This document shows, piece after piece, positions 23,896 to 31,839 of a stretch of DNA of 64,000 nucleotides. Source of the stretch: Blastococcus haudaquaticus (lineage in GTDB: Bacteria; Actinomycetota; Actinomycetes; Mycobacteriales; Geodermatophilaceae); the NCBI RefSeq assembly GCF_900230285.1, contig NZ_OCNK01000001.1:1116001-1180000 (forward strand), written 5' to 3'. The first letter of the stretch is position 1; each line of letters opens with the position of its first letter. The notes beneath the pieces are model-generated. The model had not been told where the DNA came from, searched no databases, and was given only the letters and a program-made list of their open reading frames with translations. A program made the translations under genes and the position numbers.

Positions 23896-25503
23896 TCAGT
23901 AGGTGAACCTGCCGACGGTGGTGCGCAGCTCCGCGGCCATCTGCGACAGCTCGTCCACGGCGAGCCGCGTCTGGGTCAGCGCCTGCGTGGTCGACTCCGC
24001 GGCCGAGGACACGCCGGTGATGTTCGCGGCGATCTCTCCGGTGCCACTGGCGGCCTCCTGGACCGAGCGGGACATCTCGCTCGTCGTCGCCGTCTGCTCC
24101 TCCACCGCGGAGGCGATGGTGGTCTGCCGGTCGGAGATCTGCGCGACGATCGCGGAGATCTCGTCGATGGCAGCGACCGCGGCGGTGGTGTCGCCCTGGA
24201 TGGCGAGCACGCGCTTGGCGATGTCCTCGGTGGCCTTCGCCGTCTCCTGGGCCAGCTCCTTGACCTCGTTGGCCACGACCGCGAAACCCTTGCCGGCCTC
24301 CCCGGCCCGGGCCGCCTCGATGGTGGCGTTGAGGGCCAGCAGGTTGGTCTGCTCGGCGATCGAGGTGATCACCTTGACGACGTTGCCGATCTCCGCCGAC
24401 GACTCACCCAGCTTGTCGACCGTGGCCTTGGTCGTCGCAGCAGCGGCGACCGCACGGTTGGCGACCTCGCTGGCCTCCGCGGCGTTGGAGGCGATCTCCC
24501 GGATGGAGGCCCCCATCTGCTCGGCACCGGCGGCGACGGTCTCGACGCTGCGGGAGACCTCCTCGGCCGCAGAGGCGACGACGCCACCCTGGGTGGAGGT
24601 CTCCTCGGCCGAGGCGGAGATCTGCGCGGAGCTGGCGCTCAGCTCCTCGGAGGAGGACGCGACGGCGTGCGCGGAGGAGGCGACACCGGCCAGGACCACA
24701 CGCAGGTTCTCCTGGGCAAGGTCCAGCGCGGCTGCCATCTGGCCGACCTCGTCCTTGGACACCACACCGGTCGCCTTGGTCAGGTCGCCGGCGGCGAGGG
24801 CCTCGAGCGACAGCTTCACCGCGCGAACGGGCCGGGTGATCGAGCGCATGATCACCCAGCTGACCAGGCCGATGACGGCCAGCGCCGCCATGGCGATGAG
24901 CAGGCTGATGGTTTGGGCGCGGGCGATCGCGTCGTCCAGCCTGACCTGGGCGGCGTCACTGTCGGCGGCGAGTGCATCCTTCGCCGTGCCGACGGCGCCG
25001 TCGGTCAGGTCGTTGGCGGTCTGGATGTCCTCCCACGCGGCGCGCGTCGCGGCCTGGTCGGCGACCGCCGAATTCACGAACGTGGAGATGGCGTCCATGT
25101 AGGCGACGTAACTGTCGGCCAGGCCGGCCACCGCGTCGGCGCTCGCGCCGGTCAGGGAGATGGGGGCCAGCTCGTCGAGCAGCGCTTGGGGGGTGGCGAT
25201 GTCGTCGGCCAGCTCGGTGAGCTGCTCGGCCGGGACGTCGCGGACGATCGACTTGAAGCCGTCGACCTTGAGCTCGCTGGCCCGCGTATCCAGCTGGAGC
25301 ACCAGCTCCTGGGCCTCGTTGAGGTTCTCGAGCTCGGCGTTGGCCTCGCGCACCGTGGCGTTGCCGATGAGCATCGAGGCGAGGACCCCGCCGAGGGCGA
25401 GCAAGACGACGGTCACGAGGAGACCGAACTTGACGGCGAGCGGACGGTCGGCGAACCAGCCGGCTCGCCGCCCGCGAGCGGGAGAGGGGGGAGAGGCGTT
25501 CAC
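23896..25503 (-). CDS. methyl-accepting chemotaxis protein 3 (4HB-HAMP-MCPsignal)
   Basis: A 535-residue receptor with [12 protein letters not shown] at the N-terminus, TM1 ~27-47 ([18 protein letters not shown]), sensor bundle ~48-190, TM2 ~192-212 ([20 protein letters not shown]), HAMP starting [17 protein letters not shown], and the conserved signalling hairpin. It ends TVGRFTY like receptor 2. The sensor domain ([35 protein letters not shown]) resembles 4HB sensors with heptad character. ATG 25503 has GAGGGAGAAATGG-rich sequence upstream only on the other strand; the start is taken as the first ATG giving the shared N-terminal motif. It is farthest from cheA and has an upstream inverted repeat (25546-25567). 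Confidence 0.95.
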   Translation of the reverse strand: MNASPPSPARGRRAGWFADRPLAVKFGLLVTVVLLALGGVLASMLIGNATVREANAELENLNEAQELVLQLDTRASELKVDGFKSIVRDVPAEQLTELADDIATPQALLDELAPISLTGASADAVAGLADSYVAYMDAISTFVNSAVADQAATRAAWEDIQTANDLTDGAVGTAKDALAADSDAAQVRLDDAIARAQTISLLIAMAALAVIGLVSWVIMRSITRPVRAVKLSLEALAAGDLTKATGVVSKDEVGQMAAALDLAQENLRVVLAGVASSAHAVASSSEELSASSAQISASAEETSTQGGVVASAAEEVSRSVETVAAGAEQMGASIREIASNAAEASEVANRAVAAAATTKATVDKLGESSAEIGNVVKVITSIAEQTNLLALNATIEAARAGEAGKGFAVVANEVKELAQETAKATEDIAKRVLAIQGDTTAAVAAIDEISAIVAQISDRQTTIASAVEEQTATTSEMSRSVQEAASGTGEIAANITGVSSAAESTTQALTQTRLAVDELSQMAAELRTTVGRFTY

Positions 25504-25816
25504 GGTTGACCGTCCTGAGGGAGAAATGGTGCATGTGCCGGATGGGTGACACGTTGATTGTTGTCACTCCAAGGACCCGCAGACGTTCACCATTCATGGA
25601 CCCGTCCGATTCGTGATGTGTACGGCGGGTCAGCGCATTCCAGGCGCAATTTGTCGATTCGGCCCATCAGATGACGGGTCGGCGCTCGCCCTGCCGAAGT
25701 GGGTCCAGCTGGGCGGATGTCCGTGTACCGCCGTCCGTGTCGACAACGGCGGGGCGGTGAGGACGGGCTCGGGACTTTCGTCCTCTTTCGTCGTGTGCGA
25801 CACGACCGGCCCGAGC
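25504..25816. other. 313-bp gap between otsB and receptor 3
   Basis: It contains the inverted repeat above and a less GC-rich stretch (25550-25660) that is the likely receptor-3 promoter region. Near otsB a short hairpin GTCGTGT-GCG-ACACGAC (25790-25806) lies 11 bp past the otsB stop and may terminate it. No gene is supported. Confidence 0.5.
25546..25567. promoter_or_regulatory. inverted repeat GTGACA-N10-TGTCAC upstream of receptor 3
   Basis: Arms at 25546-25551 and 25562-25567 are perfectly complementary around the A/T-rich spacer CGTTGATTGT. It lies about 43 bp before the ATG at 25503, a normal operator position. No regulator is identified. Confidence 0.45.
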
Positions 25817-26572
25817 TCAGACGAGCAGGTCCGCCAGCTGCCGCAGCACCGCGAGCGCGCCCGGGAGATCGGCGACCCGGTGCTGCGCCGCCGTGGCACC
25901 GTCACCGACCTTCACCGTGACGTCGCCGGGGCCGAGGGCGCGGAAGCCGTCCTCGTCCGTGAGGTCGTCCCCCAGGTACAGCGTCGCGGCGGCCCCCAGC
26001 TCAGCTCCCAGACGCACCAGGGCGCTGCCCTTGTCCGCGTCCGTCACGGCGAGCTCGAGGACGTCCTTGCCCGGCTTCTTCGTCAGTGACGAATCAGCGA
26101 TCGAGCCCGCCTCGTCCAGGAGTGCAGTACCGGCGACGCGATCGACGACCTGTCGGACGTGGACGGCCACGCTCGCCGGCTTCACCTCCAACCGCGCCCC
26201 GGCCACGCGGGAGACGAGGGGCTCCAGCCGAGCGGCGAGCGCGTCCCGGCGGGTCGCGAGCTCCCCGGCCAGGGGACCGTCGAACTCGGCGCCGTGGCTG
26301 CCCACCCAGCGGTACGGACCTGAGAGCCCGCTCGTCCGCTGCAGGTCGGCGACACCGCGTCCGCTGACCAGGGCGACCGTGACGCCGTCGACAGCAGCCA
26401 GACGCGCGAGCACCTCCGCGACACCCGCCTCCGGGACGGCGTCGGAGGGGTCGTCCCGCAGCCGAGCCAGGACGCCGTCGTAGTCGCTGGCCACCAGGAG
26501 CGGACGGCGGGCGGCGATCGCGCCCAGGCCGGTCACCAGCCCGGGAGGCAGCGCGTCAGGGGAGGAGGTCAC
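25817..26572 (-). CDS. otsB: trehalose-6-phosphate phosphatase
   Basis: A 251-residue HAD-superfamily phosphatase that converts trehalose 6-phosphate to trehalose. HAD motif I is [14 protein letters not shown] (nucleophile D and acid/base D), motif II is VALVSGRG, motif III lysine is in [14 protein letters not shown], and motif IV is [18 protein letters not shown] 26572 overlaps the otsA stop by four bases (GTGA), which fixes the start. A longer frame extends through otsA in another reading and is not real. It forms the second gene of an otsA-otsB operon for trehalose, a desiccation and osmotic protectant. Confidence 0.93.
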   Translation of the reverse strand: MTSSPDALPPGLVTGLGAIAARRPLLVASDYDGVLARLRDDPSDAVPEAGVAEVLARLAAVDGVTVALVSGRGVADLQRTSGLSGPYRWVGSHGAEFDGPLAGELATRRDALAARLEPLVSRVAGARLEVKPASVAVHVRQVVDRVAGTALLDEAGSIADSSLTKKPGKDVLELAVTDADKGSALVRLGAELGAAATLYLGDDLTDEDGFRALGPGDVTVKVGDGATAAQHRVADLPGALAVLRQLADLLV

Positions 26573-28083
26573 CCCTGGGCCCCGCCCCGGCCGTTCGACA
26601 GCGGCGTGGCTGCCCGCCCGGCGACCCGCCCACTGGTCTGGCCACCGTCCTGGGCCTTGAGCGCGTCGAAGAACGAGCTCGCCCAGTGCTCGAGGTCGTT
26701 CTTCGCGAGGTGGCGGCGCATGGCGCGCATCCGCGAGGCGGCCTCGCGCGGGTCGACGCGGAGCGCCCGCAGCAGCTGGTTCTTCACGCCCGCGATGTCG
26801 TGCGGGTTGACCAGGAAGGCCTGCTTCAGCTCCGCGGCGGCGCCGGCGAACTCCGACAGCACGAGCGCGCCGCCGAGGTCGGAACGTGCGGCCACGTACT
26901 CCTTGGCCACCAGGTTCATGCCGTCCCGGTACGGCGTCACGAGCATGACGTCGGCAGCCCGGTACAGCGCGGCGAGCTCTTCCCGCGGCATCGACTGGTT
27001 GAAGTAGTGCACCGCCGGGCCCGCCATCGAGCCGAAGACGCCGTTGATGTGGCCGACCTGCTGCTCGATGGTCTCCCGCATGTGCACGTAGTGCTCGACC
27101 CGCTCGCGGCTCGGCGTGGCCACCTGGACGAGGACGGTGCCTGGCGACTCGACGGCGCCGTCCTCGAGCAGCTCCTCGAAGGCATTGAGCCGGACGCTGA
27201 TGCCCTTGGTGTAGTCGAGCCGGTCGACGCCCAGGATGATCTTGTCCGGGTTGCCGAGCTCCTTGCGGATCTCCTCGGCGCGGGCCAGCACCTCGGGGGA
27301 GCGGGCCAGCTCGTCGAACGCCGCGACGTCGATCGAGATGGGGAAGGCCTTCGCCGTCACCGCGCGGCCGTCGTACTCGATGGTGTTCTTGCGGGCCGGG
27401 AGGTCGTGCAGTCGGCGGGCCAGCTGGACGAAGTTCGTCGCCGCCGAGGGGCGCTGGAAGCCCACCAGGTCGGCGCCGAGCAGCCCCTCGACGATGGCCG
27501 ACCGCCACGGCAGCTGGGTGAACAGCTCGTAGGGCGGGAAGGGGATGTGCAGGAAGAACCCGATCGTCAGGTCGGGCCGCTGCTGGCGCAGGAGCGCCGG
27601 GACGAGCTGCAGCTGGTAGTCGTGCACCCAGACGATCGCGCCTTCGGCGGCGACGGCCGCGGCGCGTTCGGCGAAGCGCTTGTTGACCTGGACGTAGGTG
27701 TCCCACCAGGTCCGGTGGTACTCCGGCTTCTCGACCACGTCGTGGTACAGCGGCCACAGCGAGGCGTTGGACATGCCCTCGTAGTAGCGGTCGACCTCGT
27801 CCTCGGTGAGCTCCACCGGGATCAGCGACATCCCCCCGGACTCGAACGGCTCCGGCGCCTCGCCGGCCGAGCCGGACCAGCCCACCCACGCGCCGCCGCG
27901 GCCGGCCACGAAGGGCTCCAGCGCGGTCACCAGCCCGCCCGGGCTGCGCTGCCACCGGGTGCTGCCGTCGGGATCGGTGACCTGGTCGACCGGGAGCCGG
28001 TTGGCCACGACGACGACCGGGCTGTCCGCGCCGACGTCGTCGCCCGTGTCCGCGCCCGTGTGGTTGCCCGTGTTCTCCGCCAT
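26569..28083 (-). CDS. otsA: trehalose-6-phosphate synthase
   Basis: A 504-residue GT20 glycosyltransferase that joins UDP-glucose (or GDP-glucose) and glucose 6-phosphate. Conserved blocks: [64 protein letters not shown] and [14 protein letters not shown]. Start ATG 28083 ([16 protein letters not shown]) gives a short acidic N-terminal extension; GTG 28092 in the same frame would add three residues. The tail [19 protein letters not shown] is low complexity. It is followed by otsB with a 4-nt overlap and preceded by the crcB pair on the same strand, 13 bp away, so all four may be one transcript. Confidence 0.95.
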   Translation of the reverse strand: MAENTGNHTGADTGDDVGADSPVVVVANRLPVDQVTDPDGSTRWQRSPGGLVTALEPFVAGRGGAWVGWSGSAGEAPEPFESGGMSLIPVELTEDEVDRYYEGMSNASLWPLYHDVVEKPEYHRTWWDTYVQVNKRFAERAAAVAAEGAIVWVHDYQLQLVPALLRQQRPDLTIGFFLHIPFPPYELFTQLPWRSAIVEGLLGADLVGFQRPSAATNFVQLARRLHDLPARKNTIEYDGRAVTAKAFPISIDVAAFDELARSPEVLARAEEIRKELGNPDKIILGVDRLDYTKGISVRLNAFEELLEDGAVESPGTVLVQVATPSRERVEHYVHMRETIEQQVGHINGVFGSMAGPAVHYFNQSMPREELAALYRAADVMLVTPYRDGMNLVAKEYVAARSDLGGALVLSEFAGAAAELKQAFLVNPHDIAGVKNQLLRALRVDPREAASRMRAMRRHLAKNDLEHWASSFFDALKAQDGGQTSGRVAGRAATPLSNGRGGAQG

Positions 28084-28096
28084 ACCGTGCACGACC

Positions 28097-28444
28097 CTAT
28101 CCGGCCACTGCGTACCCGGCTGCCGCAGCACCGAGACCCAGCACCAACGTCGCCGCCAGGTAGCCGACCGCGCGTCCGAGCGCGCGCTCCTCCAGTATCC
28201 GGACGACGTCGGCACCGAAGGCCGAGAACGTCGTCAGTGCTCCGCAGAAGCCGGTGCCGACGAGCGCGAGCACCGCGGGGGAGACGTCGGACAGGCCGAG
28301 CAGGACGCCGAGCAGCGCGCTGCCGGCGACGTTGACCGCCAGGGTGCCGAGCGCCGGATCGCCCGAGCGGGCGGCCAGCCGGGTCGCGAGCAGCCGCAGC
28401 GGCGTCCCCACGGCCGCCCCGAGGACGACGAGCACCGGGATCAC
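28097..28444 (-). CDS. crcB: fluoride channel subunit CrcB/Fluc, second of pair
   Basis: A 115-residue four-helix membrane protein. Fluc signature elements: [13 protein letters not shown] near the N-terminus, [17 protein letters not shown] (the TM2 Asn), and [20 protein letters not shown] (the Phe-box/TTFS break). GTG 28444 overlaps the stop of the preceding crcB by four bases. Fluc proteins expel fluoride as dual-topology dimers. Adjacent paired copies, as here, usually form an obligate antiparallel heterodimer. No fluoride riboswitch fold was evident upstream of the pair. Confidence 0.92.
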   Translation of the reverse strand: MIPVLVVLGAAVGTPLRLLATRLAARSGDPALGTLAVNVAGSALLGVLLGLSDVSPAVLALVGTGFCGALTTFSAFGADVVRILEERALGRAVGYLAATLVLGLGAAAAGYAVAG

Positions 28445-28812
28445 CGGGCGACCCGCCGCGCCGTGAGGGCCCCGAGCGCCACCGCCAGGACACCGCCCAC
28501 GACGGACACCAGCACGTAGCCGGCGGCCAGTGCGATGTGCCCGCGCTCCACCAGGTCGACGACCTCCACCGCGAAGGTCGAGTAGGTGGTGTAGCCGCCC
28601 AGGATGCCGACGCCGAGGAACGGCCGGGCCCAGGACGGCTCGGGCTCGCGGGCGGTGAGGACGGCGAGCAGGGCACCGATGAGCAGGCAGCCGGTGAGGT
28701 TCACCAGGAGGGTGGCCCAGGGCCAGCCGCCGGGGGAGGGGAGCGCCTCCGCCAACGCCCAACGGGCCAGCGCGCCGAGGGCACCGCCCAGGGCCGCGAG
28801 TAGATAGGCCAC
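28441..28812 (-). CDS. crcB: fluoride channel subunit CrcB/Fluc, first of pair
   Basis: A 123-residue four-helix protein: LGGALGALARWALAEAL, WATLLVNLTGCLLIGALLAVL (TM2 Asn) and VGILGGYTTYSTFAVEVVDL (TTYSTF break). GTG 28812 has GGGGAGG nine bases upstream, deciding the start. The C-terminus is basic ([10 protein letters not shown]), whereas the second copy has few charges at its end; opposite charge bias is what fixes opposite orientation in paired Fluc proteins. It begins 94 bp from the divergent CoA-transferase gene. Confidence 0.92.
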   Translation of the reverse strand: MAYLLAALGGALGALARWALAEALPSPGGWPWATLLVNLTGCLLIGALLAVLTAREPEPSWARPFLGVGILGGYTTYSTFAVEVVDLVERGHIALAAGYVLVSVVGGVLAVALGALTARRVAR

Positions 28813-28906
28813 GTGCTGCCCTCCCCGGCCGGCCGTTGCGCCGTGTACGGCAGCATGCGCGCAGAAGGGTCGCACGGGCGCGACCCCGGGCACGGGAGGT
28901 GTCGCC

Positions 28907-30058
28907 GTGGGACCGCTGCAGGGCGTACGGGTCGTCGAGTTCGCGGGGCTGGGGCCGGGCCCGTTCTGCGGCATGCTGCTGGCCGACCTGGGCGCCGACG
29001 TCGTCCGCATCGACCGGCGGGGGAGCCGTGGCGGACTGATCGGCGCGCTCGGTGCCACCTCCCTGCTCGACCGCGGCAAGCGCTCGATCGCCCTGGACCT
29101 CAAGGACGCCGACGACCTGGCCGTCGTCCGGGCGCTGGTGGAGCGGGCCGACGTCCTCCTCGAGGGGTTCCGGCCCGGGGTCATGGAGCGCCTGGGCCTG
29201 GGACCGGACGAGCTGCTGGCCCTGAAGCCGTCGCTGGTCTACGGCCGGATGACCGGCTGGGGTCAGACCGGCCCGCTGGCGAGCTCGGCCGGGCACGACA
29301 TCGGCTACATCGCGCTCACCGGAGCCCTGGGGGCGTCCGGCCGGCCCGGCGAGCGCCCGGCGCCGCCGCTGAACCTGCTGGGCGACTTCGGCGGTGGGGG
29401 AGTGTTCCTCGCGCTCGGGGCCGTGGCGGCGCTGGTGCACGCGCGGGCCACGGGGGAGGGGCAGGTGGTGGACGCGGCGATCGTCGACGGGACCGCCGTC
29501 CTCACGACGATGATCCACGGGATGCTCGACGCCGGCGTCTGGACCGACCGGCGCGGCAGGAACCTGCTGGACACCGGTGCGCCGTTCTACGACGTGTACC
29601 GCTGCGCCGACGGGCAGTTCCTCGCGGTCGGGGCGCTGGAGGAGCAGTTCTACGCCGCGCTGCTCGACGGCCTGGGGCTGGCCGGCGACGAGTCGCTGCC
29701 CGACCGCAACGACCCGCGCCAGTGGGGTGCCCTCCGCGACCGGTTCACCGCGGCCTTCGCCGCCCGCACGCGCGACGAGTGGTGGACGGTCTTCGCCGGC
29801 ACGGACGCGTGCGTCGCGCCCGTCTGGTCACTGCTGGAGGCCACGCAGGACCAGCACAACCGGGAGCGCGGCGTGTTCACGGAGGTCGACGGCGTCGTCC
29901 AGCCTGACGTCGCACCCCGGTTCTCGGTCACTCCCGGCAGCGTCGGGTCGGTGCCGCAGCCCGGGCAGCACGACGCCGAGATCCGCGCCGAACTCGAGAA
30001 AGGACCCCGTCCTCCCCACCCCTCGCAAGCTCGGGGCGGGCCCCTGGACGGGGCCTAA
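28907..30058 (+). CDS. CaiB/BaiF-family CoA transferase / alpha-methylacyl-CoA racemase-like
   Basis: A 383-residue protein of the family III CoA-transferase fold. Residues expected for alpha-methylacyl-CoA racemases are present: GHDIGYIALTGAL (catalytic His) and LLGDFGGGG (catalytic Asp); N-terminal GLGPGPFCGMLLADLGADVVRI is the CoA-binding start. It probably epimerises 2-methylacyl-CoA esters or transfers CoA between acids; the partner substrate is unknown. GTG 28907 has GGGAGG seven bases upstream. The last ~20 residues (EKGPRPPHPSQARGGPLDGA) are encoded by repeat copy 2 and are not family sequence, so the native stop was lost or displaced. Its stop overlaps that of the convergent NGG synthetase gene. 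Confidence 0.9.
   Translation: MGPLQGVRVVEFAGLGPGPFCGMLLADLGADVVRIDRRGSRGGLIGALGATSLLDRGKRSIALDLKDADDLAVVRALVERADVLLEGFRPGVMERLGLGPDELLALKPSLVYGRMTGWGQTGPLASSAGHDIGYIALTGALGASGRPGERPAPPLNLLGDFGGGGVFLALGAVAALVHARATGEGQVVDAAIVDGTAVLTTMIHGMLDAGVWTDRRGRNLLDTGAPFYDVYRCADGQFLAVGALEEQFYAALLDGLGLAGDESLPDRNDPRQWGALRDRFTAAFAARTRDEWWTVFAGTDACVAPVWSLLEATQDQHNRERGVFTEVDGVVQPDVAPRFSVTPGSVGSVPQPGQHDAEIRAELEKGPRPPHPSQARGGPLDGA
29996..30055 (+). repeat. AAAGGACCCC repeat, copy 2, inside the CoA-transferase reading frame
   Basis: GAGAAAGGACCCCGTCCTCC at the head and CCCCTGGACGGGGCC at the tail match copy 1 over nearly the full length. Here it is translated, ending in TAA just past the repeat. The far edge also supplies a base of the convergent gene's TAG. 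Confidence 0.85.
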
Positions 30059-31815
30059 CGGCGGCGGGTCTCGGGGAAGAGCAGGTCGACGAAGCGCTCG
30101 GCGACCGGCTGCGGCTCGTGGTTGGCCAGCCCCGGGCGTTCGTTGGCCTCGATGAACACGTAGTCCGGCCCGTCCACCGCCGGCACGAGGAAGTCGATGC
30201 CCGTGACCGGGATCCCCAGCGCCTCGGCGGCACGCACGGCCGCCTCGGCGATCGTGGGATGCAGGCGGGCGGTGACGTCCTCGATGGTGCCCCCGGTGTG
30301 CAGGTTCGCCGTCCGCCGCACCGGGACGCGTTCCCCGTTCGGCGGGACGTCGTCCATCGCGTAGCCCGCCTCGGCCACCACCTCGGCGGTCGTGTCGTCC
30401 AGCGGGATGCTGGACTCGCCGCCGGTGGCCCGCTCCCGGCGCCGGCTGGTCGCCTTCACCAGGTCCACGACCGGGTTGCGCCCGTCGCCGACCACCTCGG
30501 CCGGACGCCGGACCGCCGCCGCGACGACCTGCCGGTCGATCACGACCACCCGCAGGTCGTCGCCCTGGACCAGCTCCTCGACGAGCACGTCCGGGCAGAA
30601 CTGCAGCGCGTACGCGACGGCCTTCCCCAGTCCGGCCTCGTCCGTGACGCCCACGGTGATGCCGCGCCCCTGCTCGCCTCGCGCCGGCTTGACCACCACC
30701 GCACCGACGTCCCGCAGCAGGGCCGCCGCGTCCTCGAGGTCGCCGTCGCCCGCGAGCGCCCCGCGGGCCACCCGGACGCCGGCTCGCCGCATGATCCGCC
30801 GGGTGACGCGCTTGTCGTCGCAGCGGCTCATCGCCACTGCGCTGGTGAACTCCGACAGCGACTCGCGGGTGAGGATCGTGCGCCCGCCGACCGTCAGCCG
30901 CATCTCCCCCCAGTCCGCGTCGGTGACCTCGACGCGGATCCCCCGCCGCAACGCCTCCTCGGCGATGATCAGCGCGTAGGGGTTGAGCTTCTCCAGGCCC
31001 GGCGGCCGCGAGGCGAACAGCGCCGTGTTGATCGGGTTCTTGCGCTTGACGCAGACGGCGGGGACCCGCACGAAACCCAGCTTGCGGTAGAGCGTGATCG
31101 CCGGGGTGTTGTCGTGCATGACCGACAGGTCGAGGTAGGCCCGGCTGCGTCCGACGTAGCGCTCGACCAGGACACGAACGAGGGCCTCACCGGTCCCCGG
31201 CGGCGCGTCCTGCTTGTCCGCCACCAGGCACCACAGGCTGGTTCCCCCCTCGGGGTCCCCGAAGGCGAGCTCGTGGTCCACGCCGGTCACGGTGCCGACG
31301 ATCTTCCCGGTGCGGGTGTCCTCGGCGACGAGGTAGGTGAAGGTACGGGTGCGGTGGTTGGCCCACATCGTCGCGGCATCCGCGGCGACCATGCCGTTGC
31401 GGGCGTAGAGATCGTTGATCTGGTCCATCTCCGCCGCCGACGTCACCGTCCGCACGAACACGCCCCGGATCACGTCGGGGCGGGGGCGGTAGCGGTGCAG
31501 GTCGAGCCGGTAGGTCAGCGACGGGTCGATGAACAGCTCGTCGGGCGCCATCCCGACGAGCACCTGCGGGTCGCGCGGGTAGACGCAGATGTCGCGGCGC
31601 CCGGTCTCCTCACCGCGCAGGGCCGCCACGATGCCGCTGAGCTCGCGGAAGGTCTGGCCGAAGACCAGCTGACCCCAGCCGAGGTCGAGGACGACGTCGG
31701 TCCCCATGCCCTCGATCTCGTGCGCGGTCGGCTCGTGCCACGACCGGCTGGTCAGCGACGGGGCCGGCTGGCCGTGCTCGCGACGCCGGTGCCCGGCGAC
31801 GCGGAGCGGCGTCAC
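30055..31815 (-). CDS. ngg: N-acetylglutaminylglutamine synthetase (GNAT + ATP-grasp)
   Basis: A 586-residue two-domain protein. Residues ~100-270 form a GNAT acetyltransferase (VFVRTVTSAAEMDQINDLYARN... LDLSVMHDNTPAITLYRKLGFVRV). Residues ~290-580 form an ATP-grasp ligase (VVVKPARGEQGRGITVGV, LVEELVQGDDLRVVVID, GIDFLVPAVDGPDYVFIEANERPG). This fusion is the GNAT/ATP-grasp member of the osmoprotectant trio that makes N-acetylglutaminylglutamine amide (NAGGN). GTG 31815 is set by GGAGG six bases upstream. It follows the amidotransferase gene with a 24-bp gap. The third trio gene (M42-type hydrolase) is absent; a protease of a different family lies upstream. Confidence 0.9.
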   Translation of the reverse strand: MTPLRVAGHRRREHGQPAPSLTSRSWHEPTAHEIEGMGTDVVLDLGWGQLVFGQTFRELSGIVAALRGEETGRRDICVYPRDPQVLVGMAPDELFIDPSLTYRLDLHRYRPRPDVIRGVFVRTVTSAAEMDQINDLYARNGMVAADAATMWANHRTRTFTYLVAEDTRTGKIVGTVTGVDHELAFGDPEGGTSLWCLVADKQDAPPGTGEALVRVLVERYVGRSRAYLDLSVMHDNTPAITLYRKLGFVRVPAVCVKRKNPINTALFASRPPGLEKLNPYALIIAEEALRRGIRVEVTDADWGEMRLTVGGRTILTRESLSEFTSAVAMSRCDDKRVTRRIMRRAGVRVARGALAGDGDLEDAAALLRDVGAVVVKPARGEQGRGITVGVTDEAGLGKAVAYALQFCPDVLVEELVQGDDLRVVVIDRQVVAAAVRRPAEVVGDGRNPVVDLVKATSRRRERATGGESSIPLDDTTAEVVAEAGYAMDDVPPNGERVPVRRTANLHTGGTIEDVTARLHPTIAEAAVRAAEALGIPVTGIDFLVPAVDGPDYVFIEANERPGLANHEPQPVAERFVDLLFPETRRR

Positions 31816-31839
31816 CCGGACCTCCGCCGACCGCCGCTC

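Noticed and set aside
28813-28906. Fluoride riboswitch upstream of crcB
   Set aside because: The 94-bp divergent gap is short and I could not find the conserved pseudoknot pattern.
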